Assembly: GCA_013813765.1 (NCBI GenBank)
Contig: JACCRC010000246.1
Coordinates: 1-40,744, forward strand
Length of the DNA stretch: 40,744 nt
Reading direction: 5' to 3'
Origin: Deltaproteobacteria bacterium
GTDB taxonomy: Bacteria > Myxococcota_A > Polyangia > Haliangiales > Haliangiaceae
Part shown: positions 10,284-17,492 of the stretch, piece after piece
How the letters are laid out: every line of letters starts with the position of its first letter
Position numbering within the stretch: position 1 is the first letter of the stretch
Made by a program: the position numbers and the translations under genes
Notes under the pieces: generated by a model
Databases searched by the model: none
The model's input: the letters and a program-made list of their open reading frames with translations, nothing else
What the model was told of the DNA's origin: nothing

Positions 10284-10706
10284 GTGGCATCCGGACTCAA
10301 CACGATCCTCGGAGTGAACCTGGTGACGCCGAAGGGCGTCGTCGCGCACACCGAGGCCGACAGCGTGCAGGCTCCCGGCGAGCTCGGCGAGTTCGAGCTC
10401 TTGCCGGGACACATCCCGATGCTGACGGCGCTGAAGCCCGGAGTGCTGACCATCGGCACCAAGGCCCGCGCCCGGTACGCGGTCGGTCCCGGCTACCTTC
10501 GGGTCGATCCGTCGGGTGCGGTCGAGATCCTCGTCGAGCAGGCACAGCCCGCGAAGGACATCGACGCCGACGGGGCGAAGAAGGACCTCGCGAACGCCGA
10601 GGCCGAGCTCGCGAAGTGGGGCGACAAGCCGCAGGACGGCGACTACGTGAATCTGCAGGCGCGCGCCGGCTGGGCCCGCGCACGCATCGACGCGACCACG
10701 CACTAG
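10284..10706 (+). CDS. atpC: ATP synthase F1 subunit epsilon
   Basis: This 140-residue protein starts at GTG 10284, six bases after atpD. The N-terminal beta-sandwich is clear ('LVTPKGVVAHTEADSVQAPGELGEFELLPGHIPML'-type motif, split here as the conserved 'GELGEFELLPGHIPML' core and 'GPGYLRVDPSGAVEILVE'). A short helical C-terminal domain ('GAKKDLANAEAELAKW') is present. It couples the rotor to the c ring and can inhibit hydrolysis. The genes for subunits a and c are not in this window, as in other lineages where they form a separate operon. Confidence 0.95.
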   Translation: MASGLNTILGVNLVTPKGVVAHTEADSVQAPGELGEFELLPGHIPMLTALKPGVLTIGTKARARYAVGPGYLRVDPSGAVEILVEQAQPAKDIDADGAKKDLANAEAELAKWGDKPQDGDYVNLQARAGWARARIDATTH

Positions 10707-10707
10707 C

Positions 10708-11268
10708 GTGCGGCTCGAGACGGCGCGCCTCGTCCTTCGCGAATTCGTGGAAGACGACTGGCGCGCGATGCACGCGACGCACTCGCGAGAGGACCTCGTG
10801 CGCTTCCTGACCATCGAGCCGATGGATGAAGCCGCGGCGCGCGCGTATGTGCAAGGGACCATGGTTTCGGCGAGCGAGCTGCCCCGCGTGGAGTGGGAGC
10901 TCGCGATCACGCTGCGCGGCGGCGACGACGCGATGCTCGGGCGCGTCGGCATGAAGCGCGATGCCGATCCGCGGAGCGCGATGCTGTGGTTCACGCTCGA
11001 TCCCGCGCACCACGGCAACGGCTACGCGACCGAGGCCGTGCGCGCACTGCTCGATCATGCGTTCGACGACGTGAAGCTGCACCGCGTGTGGGGCGACTGC
11101 GATCCCCGCAACATGCAGTCGGGACGCGTGATGGAGCGCGCCGGTATGCGACGCGAGGGGCACCTCGTCCAGAACCTGTGGATCAAGGGCGAGTGGTGTG
11201 ACTCGGTGCTCTACGCGGTGCTCGCGAGCGAGTGGGCGAATGTGCGTGCAGCGCACCCGGGAAGTTAG
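10708..11268 (+). CDS. GNAT N-acetyltransferase, RimJ/RimL type
   Basis: This 186-residue GNAT protein probably transfers acetyl from acetyl-CoA to an N-terminal or small-molecule amine. The opening 'LETARLVLREFVEDDW' and the 'HHGNGYATEAVRALLDHAFD' acetyl-CoA-binding motif A are typical of the RimJ/RimL group, as is the later 'NMQSGRVMERAGMRREG' helix. GTG 10708 follows the atpC stop after one base, so it is read from the ATP synthase transcript. The substrate is unknown, and its link to ATP synthase is probably only positional. Confidence 0.9.
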   Translation: MRLETARLVLREFVEDDWRAMHATHSREDLVRFLTIEPMDEAAARAYVQGTMVSASELPRVEWELAITLRGGDDAMLGRVGMKRDADPRSAMLWFTLDPAHHGNGYATEAVRALLDHAFDDVKLHRVWGDCDPRNMQSGRVMERAGMRREGHLVQNLWIKGEWCDSVLYAVLASEWANVRAAHPGS

Positions 11269-11283
11269 CCAACGGTTCTGCCG

Positions 11284-11289
11284 TACAAT
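11284..11289 (+). promoter_or_regulatory. -10-like TACAAT, leaderless start
   Basis: TACAAT (5 of 6 to the -10 consensus) ends six bases before GTG 11296, placing the predicted transcription start on the start codon. No good -35 is seen. It supports 11296 as a real gene with its own promoter. Confidence 0.5.
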
Positions 11290-11295
11290 CGGTTC

Positions 11296-11610
11296 GTGGC
11301 GAAGCGAACGCCTACCGATCCGAACGTCGCGCCGCCGCCTCCGCTTGCGGCGTCGAGCGAGCGCCGCGCGCGTGCACGCCGCGAGACGGCGGAGCTGACC
11401 ACGGTGAACGAGCGCGCACGGACCTCGGGGTTCTGGGCGACCCGGCAGCCGCGCGCGGGTTCGGCGCCGGTCGCGGTGATCTCCACGGAGCCGCGGCCTT
11501 CATCGCCGTCGGCGATGTCGACGCGAGCGCCAACGGCGAACGCGCGCGGCCCCGGTACGTCCGATGATTTTGTGGAAGAGGTCGCGACCAACGTCATCAT
11601 CGACGAGTGA
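11296..11610 (+). CDS. Small hypothetical protein with acidic C-terminus
   Basis: This 104-residue protein is low in complexity: Pro/Ala/Arg/Ser/Thr-rich and probably disordered, with a final acidic 'DDFVEEVATNVIIDE' segment that looks like a short binding peptide. No known domain. The gene has no ribosome site, but a TACAAT hexamer six bases upstream suggests a leaderless message. Its TGA overlaps a possible GTG start of the next gene (GTGA). An open frame of similar size exists on the other strand, but the promoter and overlap favour this one. Confidence 0.5.
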   Translation: MAKRTPTDPNVAPPPPLAASSERRARARRETAELTTVNERARTSGFWATRQPRAGSAPVAVISTEPRPSSPSAMSTRAPTANARGPGTSDDFVEEVATNVIIDE

Positions 11611-11621
11611 TACTGCGCACG

Positions 11622-12173
11622 ATGAGGAAATCAGGCGCGGTACTGGTCGCGATGGGGTTGTTTGCAACGAGTGTGTCGGCGGATCCGGCACCGCCAGGTG
11701 TGGTGCCGACGCCCGAGCCAGGATCGACACAGGCGACGTTCGAGTCCAAGGACGCGAAGCCGTTCGTGGTGCTGGTCGACGGCTACGCGGTCTGCAGGAC
11801 GCCGTGCTCGGTCGTCCTCCCTCCGCTCCGCCGCGTGGAGCTGGAGCACCCGGATCGCAACATCAAGCTCGACTACCTCCCGGAGGGTTCCGTGATCGTG
11901 CGTGGTCAGCACCAGCACCCGGCCGTGTACGTGGGCCTCTCAGGCGCGATCCTGTCGGGGTTCGGGTTGCTCGGGGGGATTCCGGCGGCAGCGATCGGTG
12001 CAGTGGAAGGCGACTCGGCGGTTCGCAACGCGGGGCTGATCGTCATGGGAGCCTCGGCGCTCACGTTCTATCTGTCGATCAAGCTCGGACGATGGGCGAG
12101 AGCACAGGCAGAGGTGCTGCCGGTCCAGCCGTACGTCTCGGGATCCGGGGCTGGTTTCGCGGGCTCGTTCTGA
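11622..12173 (+). CDS. Secreted/membrane protein, tandem paralogue 1
   Basis: The protein has about 183 residues with a signal peptide (hydrophobic core 'GAVLVAMGLFATSVSA', cleavage after SADP region). A Pro-rich linker with PEPGSTQATF is followed by a small beta domain with two Cys ('CRTPCSVVLPPL') resembling PEGA-type surface domains, then two hydrophobic segments (about 104-124 and 134-154) that may form a hairpin in the membrane. It ends 'VQPYVSGSGAGFAGSF', a C-terminal aromatic that could be an outer-membrane-type ending. It aligns along its length with the next gene. The alternative start is GTG 11607, which overlaps the previous stop. Confidence 0.75.
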   Translation: MRKSGAVLVAMGLFATSVSADPAPPGVVPTPEPGSTQATFESKDAKPFVVLVDGYAVCRTPCSVVLPPLRRVELEHPDRNIKLDYLPEGSVIVRGQHQHPAVYVGLSGAILSGFGLLGGIPAAAIGAVEGDSAVRNAGLIVMGASALTFYLSIKLGRWARAQAEVLPVQPYVSGSGAGFAGSF

Positions 12174-12339
12174 CCTGGCGCCCGGCTGCGTGTCGGATGC
12201 GATGACACCTCACGATCGTGGCGTGCGTTTCGGCGCCGTGTGAACCGCCTGCTTCACCGACATCTGCGCGCCGTCGTGGTGTCGCGAGGTTCGACGCTGG
12301 CACACCGCGTGCGAGGCTGCCTCAGCGATGAGGGGTCGC

Positions 12340-12966
12340 ATGACGAAGGTCGGAAGTGCGGTGACGTTCACGGCGGTGATGGGCGTGTTAGCCACCAGTG
12401 CAGCTGCGCAACCCGCCATGGAGGGGCAGTCAGCTGGAGAAGTGGTGCAGCACGATCCGGCAGCGCAACCGCAGCAGTCGGCAGCGCCGATGCAGCCGGA
12501 GCCAGGCTCGACGCAGGCGACGTTCGTGTCGACGACCGCGCAGCCGTGGCAGGTGCTGATCGATCGGCGACCGGCGTGCGATACGCCGTGCTCGATCTAC
12601 GTGCCGCCCGCGCGGTTCGTGACGCTCCGCTCGCCTGACCTCGTGCTCCTGAACGTCGGCCAGCTGCCGCCGAGCTCGGTCGTCGTCGTCCGCGGCAAGC
12701 ACCTCTCCGATGGTGCCTATGCCGGCGGCATCGTCGGCACGTCATTCGCCGGCATGGGCCTCGTCACCGGCATCACGCTGACTGCGGTCGGCTGGGGCAC
12801 CGGGCGCGACGGCATGCGCACCGCGGGTCTGATCACCGGCGGTGTTTCGGCGGTCGGTCTCTACCTCTCGATCAAGCTCATGCAGAGCGCGCTGCCGAAG
12901 GCGGAGGTCCTGCCGGGCCAGCCGTATGTCGCCGCGAACAGCGCCGGCGTCGCGGGCAGCTTCTGA
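12340..12966 (+). CDS. Secreted/membrane protein, tandem paralogue 2
   Basis: The protein has about 208 residues with a signal peptide ending ATSAAAQ. It shares with the preceding gene the PEPGSTQATF linker, the Cys pair in 'CDTPCSIYVPPARFVTL', two Gly-rich hydrophobic segments, 'LYLSIKL', 'AEVLPGQPYV' and the final AG-AGSF. The pair therefore arose by duplication and has diverged strongly. It has a longer, Gln-rich linker than paralogue 1. Start is ATG 12340 with AGGGG four bases upstream; ATG 12328 is also possible. Function unknown; PEGA-like domains usually sit at the cell surface. Confidence 0.75.
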   Translation: MTKVGSAVTFTAVMGVLATSAAAQPAMEGQSAGEVVQHDPAAQPQQSAAPMQPEPGSTQATFVSTTAQPWQVLIDRRPACDTPCSIYVPPARFVTLRSPDLVLLNVGQLPPSSVVVVRGKHLSDGAYAGGIVGTSFAGMGLVTGITLTAVGWGTGRDGMRTAGLITGGVSAVGLYLSIKLMQSALPKAEVLPGQPYVAANSAGVAGSF

Positions 12967-13021
12967 TCGGCTGCGGCGCCGTGCCGCACCTCGACGAGAC
13001 GAAGCGGAGCATCCCAACGTC

Positions 13022-13882
13022 ATGGCGATCGTGGTGCTCGGTGGAACGGGAAATCTCGGCACGCTCGTCACCGCGGAGCTGAGCCGGCGCGGCGAGACGG
13101 TGCGCGCGCTCGGCCGCAAGGATGGCGACGCGCGAGATCCGGAGGTCGTTGCTCGCCACGCGCACGGCGCCTCGGCGATCGTCAACTGCGCCGGCGCCTC
13201 GGTAGCGATGGCGCTCGGGCACGGCTGGCGCGGCTATCGTGCCGTCGATACGCCGATCGGGATGGCCTCGATCGAGGCGGCTCGCCGAACGGGTGCGCGC
13301 CTCGTGTACGTCGCGGTCGCGCACGCGCCGGAGCTCGCATCGTGCACGTACATCGCCGCGCACGAGCAGGTCGCCGCGGCGATGAGCGACCTCGACGGCG
13401 TGGTGATCCGGCCGACGGGTCTGTTCAGCGCGTACGCGTCGCTGTTGCCCCTCGCTCGCAAGAAGCTGTTGATCGATATCGGAACGGGCCACACGCGCAC
13501 GAACCCGATCGACGACGGCGAGGTCGCGGTGATCATCGCCGACGCGGTGCGCGCTGATGGCCCGCGCGAGGTCACGTGCGGCGGTCCCGACGTGATGACG
13601 CGCCGTGAGATTTTCGAGGCGGTTGCTGCCAGCGTCGGGCAGAAGCGAGTGCGCGGCTTTCCGGTGTGGCTCGCCGGAATGAACGCGGCCATGTTGCGGC
13701 TCGTGCACCCTCGCATCGGTCAGTTCATGCAGTTCGCGGTCGGCCTCGCGAAGCACGGCGTGATCGCGCCGGTGATGGGCACGAAGCGGTTCGCCGACCA
13801 CCTCGCGTCAGTCGCGAACGTCTCCGCTCAAGAGCAACGCGACGAGCCCGAACAAGCCGCCCACCGCTCCCAGAGCAACTGA
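13022..13882 (+). CDS. NAD(P)-binding NmrA/SDR-like protein
   Basis: The protein has 286 residues. The N-terminal 'VVLGGTGNLGTLV' is a GxxGxxG dinucleotide-binding motif of the atypical SDR (NmrA/SDR_a5) group. 'SAIVNCAG' is the matching fourth strand, and 'VVIRPTGLFS' marks the substrate domain. These proteins are NAD(P)-dependent reductases or redox sensors; the substrate is unknown. The start is fixed by the glycine motif close to the N-terminus. The last 75 bases overlap the end of the convergent lipoprotein gene, and the C-terminal ~25 residues (Gln/Glu/Arg-rich) are not typical of the fold, so the end may have extended by loss of an earlier stop. Confidence 0.87.
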   Translation: MAIVVLGGTGNLGTLVTAELSRRGETVRALGRKDGDARDPEVVARHAHGASAIVNCAGASVAMALGHGWRGYRAVDTPIGMASIEAARRTGARLVYVAVAHAPELASCTYIAAHEQVAAAMSDLDGVVIRPTGLFSAYASLLPLARKKLLIDIGTGHTRTNPIDDGEVAVIIADAVRADGPREVTCGGPDVMTRREIFEAVAASVGQKRVRGFPVWLAGMNAAMLRLVHPRIGQFMQFAVGLAKHGVIAPVMGTKRFADHLASVANVSAQEQRDEPEQAAHRSQSN

Positions 13883-14362
13883 CTTCTCGGCGCGGTCCTC
13901 CTCGCAGTACGCGATGCACAGGGCCATGCCGCCGAACGAGACGAGGCTGAGCACGCCGAGGACGATGGGGACGCTCGTTCCTTCGCCGGTCTCCTCCGGT
14001 CGCACCCAGAAGTCATCGGGATCGATCGTGCCGACGCCGCTCGGGATCAGATAGACGAGCTCGGTATCGTGGCGCTTGATCGGGCACAGCACGCCGCCCT
14101 TGAACGGCGGGCAGCCGGCGAGGAGCATCACGAGCGTCGTCGACGTCCCGCGGAATCGCACGTTCTGATCGAGCGCGATGTTGATGACGTCGCCCGTCTT
14201 CCTCGAGCTGCCGGTCTCGGTGATCGTCGCGATCCGCGCCTGGCCTTCCTGACCGAGCTCGGCGATGTGCGGGATCAGCTCGTCGGTGAGCACGCCGGTG
14301 CGCGGCTTCGCGTGACCGCAGGCGCCGAGCGCGCAGACGACGACCGCGACCACCAGGCGCAT
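13808..14362 (-). CDS. Lipoprotein with C-terminal membrane segments
   Basis: This 184-residue protein has a lipoprotein signal peptide (lipobox LGAC, Cys at about 15). A soluble region of about 100 residues follows, then two hydrophobic stretches ('VPIVLGVLSLVSFGGMALCIAY' region and 'LGAVGGLFGLVALLL'). No family recognised. It starts nine bases after the GH25 gene, suggesting an operon, but a TAGAAT hexamer six bases before the ATG argues for its own leaderless promoter as well. It overlaps the convergent NmrA-like gene by 75 bases. Confidence 0.75.
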   Translation of the reverse strand: MRLVVAVVVCALGACGHAKPRTGVLTDELIPHIAELGQEGQARIATITETGSSRKTGDVINIALDQNVRFRGTSTTLVMLLAGCPPFKGGVLCPIKRHDTELVYLIPSGVGTIDPDDFWVRPEETGEGTSVPIVLGVLSLVSFGGMALCIAYCEEDRAEKSVALGAVGGLFGLVALLLSGDVRD

Positions 14363-14368
14363 GCGCTG

Positions 14369-14374
14369 ATTCTA
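14369..14374 (-). promoter_or_regulatory. -10-like TAGAAT, leaderless start
   Basis: TAGAAT (5 of 6 to consensus) on the minus strand ends six bases before ATG 14362. It overlaps the stop-codon region of the GH25 gene, so it would be an internal operon promoter. Confidence 0.45.
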
Positions 14375-15121
14375 CGGGGGCGGCAGCTCGCCTGCCATCA
14401 CGTTGAGATCGACGGGGCCGGAGATGCCCGGAACACGGCCGGTCTCGCTGTGCTGCCAGAACTTCCACGTGGTCCACGGCGCGGGGATGCGCGGGCACTC
14501 GGACGTGTAGTGCGCGAGCCACAGGGGCTGCGAGGACAGATCCGCGCTGCCGACGGCGTCCTTCCAGAACGCCGGGCTCGTGTAGACGATCGGCTCGACG
14601 CGGAGCTTCGCGCGGATGCGCTCCACCCATGCTCGCACCTGGCGCTCGATCTGCTTCGGTGACTTGCCACCGGTAGCCTCGACGTCGATCACGGGAGGCA
14701 GCTCGCCTGGGTCACGCGAGAGCGCAGCGATCACGAGGTCGGCCTGCGCGATCGCGCTCTCCTCGGGACGGAAGTACTGATACGCGCCGCGGCGGATCTT
14801 CGCGTGCTTCGCGCCAGACCAGTTCTTCTCGAACATCGTGTCGCGATTGCCGAGGCCGTCGGAGACTCGGATGAACGCGAACCGGATGCCGGCCTTCTGG
14901 ACCTTTCTCCACTGGATCTGACCCTGGTAGTACGAGACGTCGATGCCGGGCGTCACCGGCCCCTCGAAGCATGCAGGCGGCTCTTCGATCGCAGGCTCGT
15001 CATCGCCGCCAAGCAGCATCATGAGCATCAGGATCCCGCCGAACGCGAGGATTGCCGCCATCGCGACGACCGGCCAGAGCCGCTTGCGCACCTTACGGGC
15101 GTAACGCCGGAGCCGACCCAC
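14372..15121 (-). CDS. GH25 family lysozyme, membrane-anchored
   Basis: This 249-residue glycoside hydrolase of family 25 (muramidase) cleaves peptidoglycan glycan strands. An N-terminal signal-anchor helix at about 17-38 is preceded by a very basic stretch. The catalytic barrel shows 'GIDVSYYQG' at the start, 'PPVIDVEATG' with the acidic pair, 'PLWLAHYT' and 'WKFWQHS' near the end, all family hallmarks. The enzyme would work in the periplasm. It starts at GTG 15121 and heads a two-gene set with the lipoprotein downstream. Role could be wall remodelling or predation; the anchor argues against free secretion. Confidence 0.92.
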   Translation of the reverse strand: MGRLRRYARKVRKRLWPVVAMAAILAFGGILMLMMLLGGDDEPAIEEPPACFEGPVTPGIDVSYYQGQIQWRKVQKAGIRFAFIRVSDGLGNRDTMFEKNWSGAKHAKIRRGAYQYFRPEESAIAQADLVIAALSRDPGELPPVIDVEATGGKSPKQIERQVRAWVERIRAKLRVEPIVYTSPAFWKDAVGSADLSSQPLWLAHYTSECPRIPAPWTTWKFWQHSETGRVPGISGPVDLNVMAGELPPP

Positions 15122-15151
15122 GCATTCTTGTTACCACCGAAGTGCGCGGAT

Positions 15152-15361
15152 TCACCGGCACCAGCGCGGGTACGCGACGGGGCTGTAGCCCCACCAGGTG
15201 CACGTGTTCCACATGCCTGGGACGATCGCCGGGGCCGGCGCACTCGGCGTCACGATCGTCAACACGACGACATTGGCCGGCGGCCGCGCGAGCAAGATCG
15301 CGAGCGAGATGGCGAGACCGATGATGGTGGCGAGTGGAATCCACAGGAGGATGCGCGTCAT
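15152..15361 (-). CDS. Small membrane protein (69 residues), doubtful
   Basis: The protein is one hydrophobic helix at about 4-25 followed by a short Pro-rich tail with two Cys and several Trp ('MWNTCTWWGYSPVAYPRWC'). It lies 30 bases upstream of the GH25 gene on the same strand, consistent with an operon. There is no clear ribosome site and no TANNNT box, and no family is known, so I keep the confidence low. If real, it is a small inner-membrane protein with an extracytoplasmic aromatic tail. Confidence 0.45.
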   Translation of the reverse strand: MTRILLWIPLATIIGLAISLAILLARPPANVVVLTIVTPSAPAPAIVPGMWNTCTWWGYSPVAYPRWCR

Positions 15362-15431
15362 GGATCGAGCGTTCCACGGAGCGCGCGCGCGTCGAGATGC
15401 TCCGAGCGGTGCTTACAGGATCCTTACGGGC

Positions 15432-15437
15432 TACCAT
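15432..15437 (+). promoter_or_regulatory. -10-like TACCAT, leaderless start
   Basis: TACCAT ends seven bases before ATG 15445, the same hexamer and nearly the same spacing as at the lipoprotein gene starting at 3483. It overlaps the alternative ATG 15436 and favours 15445 as the start. Confidence 0.45.
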
Positions 15438-15444
15438 GCGGCCG

Positions 15445-16686
15445 ATGGCGCTCCGGCTCGGCGGCCTCGCCGACCTCGATCCCACGGCCGTGCCACTGCC
15501 GGCGGGCACCGAGGTCACGACGCGCGTCGATCGCGTGATTGACGGCGCGGTGCGCACGCAGGGTGCCAGCGGGCGCGTGGTCTCGAGCGACGATGATCGC
15601 GTCGAAGTCGTGTTCCTCGATGGCACGCGCGCGACGTACCTGCGCAACGAGGTGGTGCCGAGGAAGCTCGGCGTAGCGCGGTATGCACAGCGCCGTGCCG
15701 CGGCGTGGGATCAGCTGCGGCCGTGCGCGGTGATCGACACGGTCGTGGGCTCGCGGGCGTGGGGCGTCGCGGAGGCTGGCTCCGATGAGGATCGGCGCGG
15801 CGTGTTCGTGCTGCCGCTGTCGTGGACGACCGGTCTCGTCGATCCGCCGCTCGATCTCACGTCGGTCGATGGCTCGCACAACTACTGGGAGATCGGAAAA
15901 GCGATCCGCCAGGCGCTGCGCGCGGACCCGAATACCCTCGAGATGCTGTTCGCGGGGGCGACCGTGATCGATCCGATGGGCGAGGAGCTCGTCGCGATCC
16001 GCGGCGCGTTCGTCTCGCAGGAGATCTACGGGAGCTTCGGTCGCTACGCGCTCTCGCAGCTGGATCGGCTCGAGCACAACCAGCGGCTCGCGGAGCACCG
16101 GTCGACGATCATCGGCTGGCTGCGTGACGATCCAGCGCTCGAGCTCGGTACCGCCGCGGAGCGGCTCGCCGACGAAGCACGCATCGCAGCACCGACGCGC
16201 GCGGATGCGATCGGCCGCGCGCGCGACTACATCAAGCAGCTGTACCGCTCGATGTACGATCAGGGGGTGATCGCCGCGAACGACTGGGCCTCGCTGCGGG
16301 CCGCCGCGTCGACGCAACTCGAGCTACCGCGCGATCTGCGGCCGAAGAACGCCTACAACCTGATCCGCCTGCTCGACACCGCGATCCGCTGGCTCGGCGG
16401 TGCACCGCCCGACGTGCGCGTGTCCGACGAGCTCAAGCCCACGCTGCTCGCGATCAAGCGCGGCGAGCTGCCGATGACCGAGGTGATGTCGCTCGCGCGC
16501 GAGCTGACGCCTCGGCTCGAGACTGCGCGCGAGGCGAGCCCACTTCCGAGACATCCCGATGTTGGGGCCGCGGAGCGCGTGCTGCGCGCAGCGCGCGAGG
16601 AAGCCGCGCGCCGCTGGGTGACTCGCGAGTCAGGGCCATGGGGTGCAGAGGCGCCGCTGCCACCGGAGGCGAAGTTCGATGCGTGA
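15445..16686 (+). CDS. RlaP-type nucleotidyltransferase with N-terminal beta domain
   Basis: This 413-residue protein of the RlaP/YcgL (COG3541) polymerase-beta-superfamily group is a family linked by comparative genomics to RNA repair. The active-site motif is GSRAWG at about 102-107 with the acidic 'SDEDRRGVF' following (two Asp likely bind metal). In front is an extra ~75-residue beta-rich segment ('GRVVSSDDDRVEVVFLDG') like a small SH3-type barrel. The helical C-terminal part contains 'IKQLYRSMYD' and 'KNAYNLIRLLDTAIRWL'. It overlaps the next nucleotidyltransferase by eight bases. Substrate unknown. No RNA ligase or 2'-phosphotransferase is nearby. Confidence 0.82.
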   Translation: MALRLGGLADLDPTAVPLPAGTEVTTRVDRVIDGAVRTQGASGRVVSSDDDRVEVVFLDGTRATYLRNEVVPRKLGVARYAQRRAAAWDQLRPCAVIDTVVGSRAWGVAEAGSDEDRRGVFVLPLSWTTGLVDPPLDLTSVDGSHNYWEIGKAIRQALRADPNTLEMLFAGATVIDPMGEELVAIRGAFVSQEIYGSFGRYALSQLDRLEHNQRLAEHRSTIIGWLRDDPALELGTAAERLADEARIAAPTRADAIGRARDYIKQLYRSMYDQGVIAANDWASLRAAASTQLELPRDLRPKNAYNLIRLLDTAIRWLGGAPPDVRVSDELKPTLLAIKRGELPMTEVMSLARELTPRLETAREASPLPRHPDVGAAERVLRAAREEAARRWVTRESGPWGAEAPLPPEAKFDA

Positions 16687-17464
16687 TCCATGGTCGGTGC
16701 TCACCGATCACCAGCAGTCCGTCGCGAAGCCGTTCCTCGCCGTGCGCGAGGCCGAGCGCAAGCACCTGGTCGTCTACCTCTCGGGCGCGCACGCGTACGG
16801 GTTTCCGTCGCCGGATAGCGATCTCGACCTCAAGTGCGTGCACGTCGCGCCGACATCGCAGCTGGTCGGGCTCGAGGTAGCCGAGGACCCGAAGGATCGG
16901 ATCGAGGTGATCGACGGCGTCGAGCTCGACTACGGCAGCAACGAGCTCGCGCCCGTCTTGCGTGGTGCGATCAAGGGCAACGGCAACTACCTCGAGCGGA
17001 TCCTCGGGGAGCTCGTGCTCGGCGGCGATTCCGCGCTGCTCGCCGAGGCGCGCGAGGTGGTGAGGCCACTGCTGTCGCGTCGCTGCGCACGGCACTACGC
17101 TGGGTTCGCGACCAGCCAGCTCCGGTTGTTCGACGAGAAGCCGACGGCGAAGCGTGCGCTGTACGTGCTGAGAACGGCAGGCACCGGCATCCACCTGCTC
17201 GCGCGCGGCGAGCTCGTGATCGATCTCGATCGTCTGCGCGATCACCTTCCGGACGAGGTCGACGAGCTCCTCGCGATCAAGCGAACCGGCGAGCGCTCCG
17301 AGCTCGAGGCTGCGCTCGCGGCGGAGTGGCGCGGTCGCCTCACCGACGTGATCGATGCGGTCGATCGAGGCTGGCGCACCGCCGTCATTCCCGCCGAGCC
17401 GCCGCCCTCCGCGGTCGAGGCTGCGGACCGCTGGCTGCGCGAGGTTCGAAAGCGCCACTGGTAA
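16679..17464 (+). CDS. Second RlaP-type nucleotidyltransferase
   Basis: This 261-residue protein has the same superfamily core: 'YLSGAHAYGFPSPDSDLDLKCVHV' is the nucleotidyltransferase signature, with Asp48 and Asp50 as the metal pair and Gly-Ala replacing the usual Gly-Ser. A C-terminal helical region carries 'RALYVLRTAGTGIHLLARGE', as in the family. ATG 16679 is preceded by GGAGG, and the gene overlaps the upstream nucleotidyltransferase, so the two are translationally coupled and probably act together. It lacks the N-terminal beta domain of its partner. Confidence 0.82.
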   Translation: MRDPWSVLTDHQQSVAKPFLAVREAERKHLVVYLSGAHAYGFPSPDSDLDLKCVHVAPTSQLVGLEVAEDPKDRIEVIDGVELDYGSNELAPVLRGAIKGNGNYLERILGELVLGGDSALLAEAREVVRPLLSRRCARHYAGFATSQLRLFDEKPTAKRALYVLRTAGTGIHLLARGELVIDLDRLRDHLPDEVDELLAIKRTGERSELEAALAAEWRGRLTDVIDAVDRGWRTAVIPAEPPPSAVEAADRWLREVRKRHW

Positions 17465-17492
17465 GCGAGGGGGCGTGACACACTGGAGCTCG

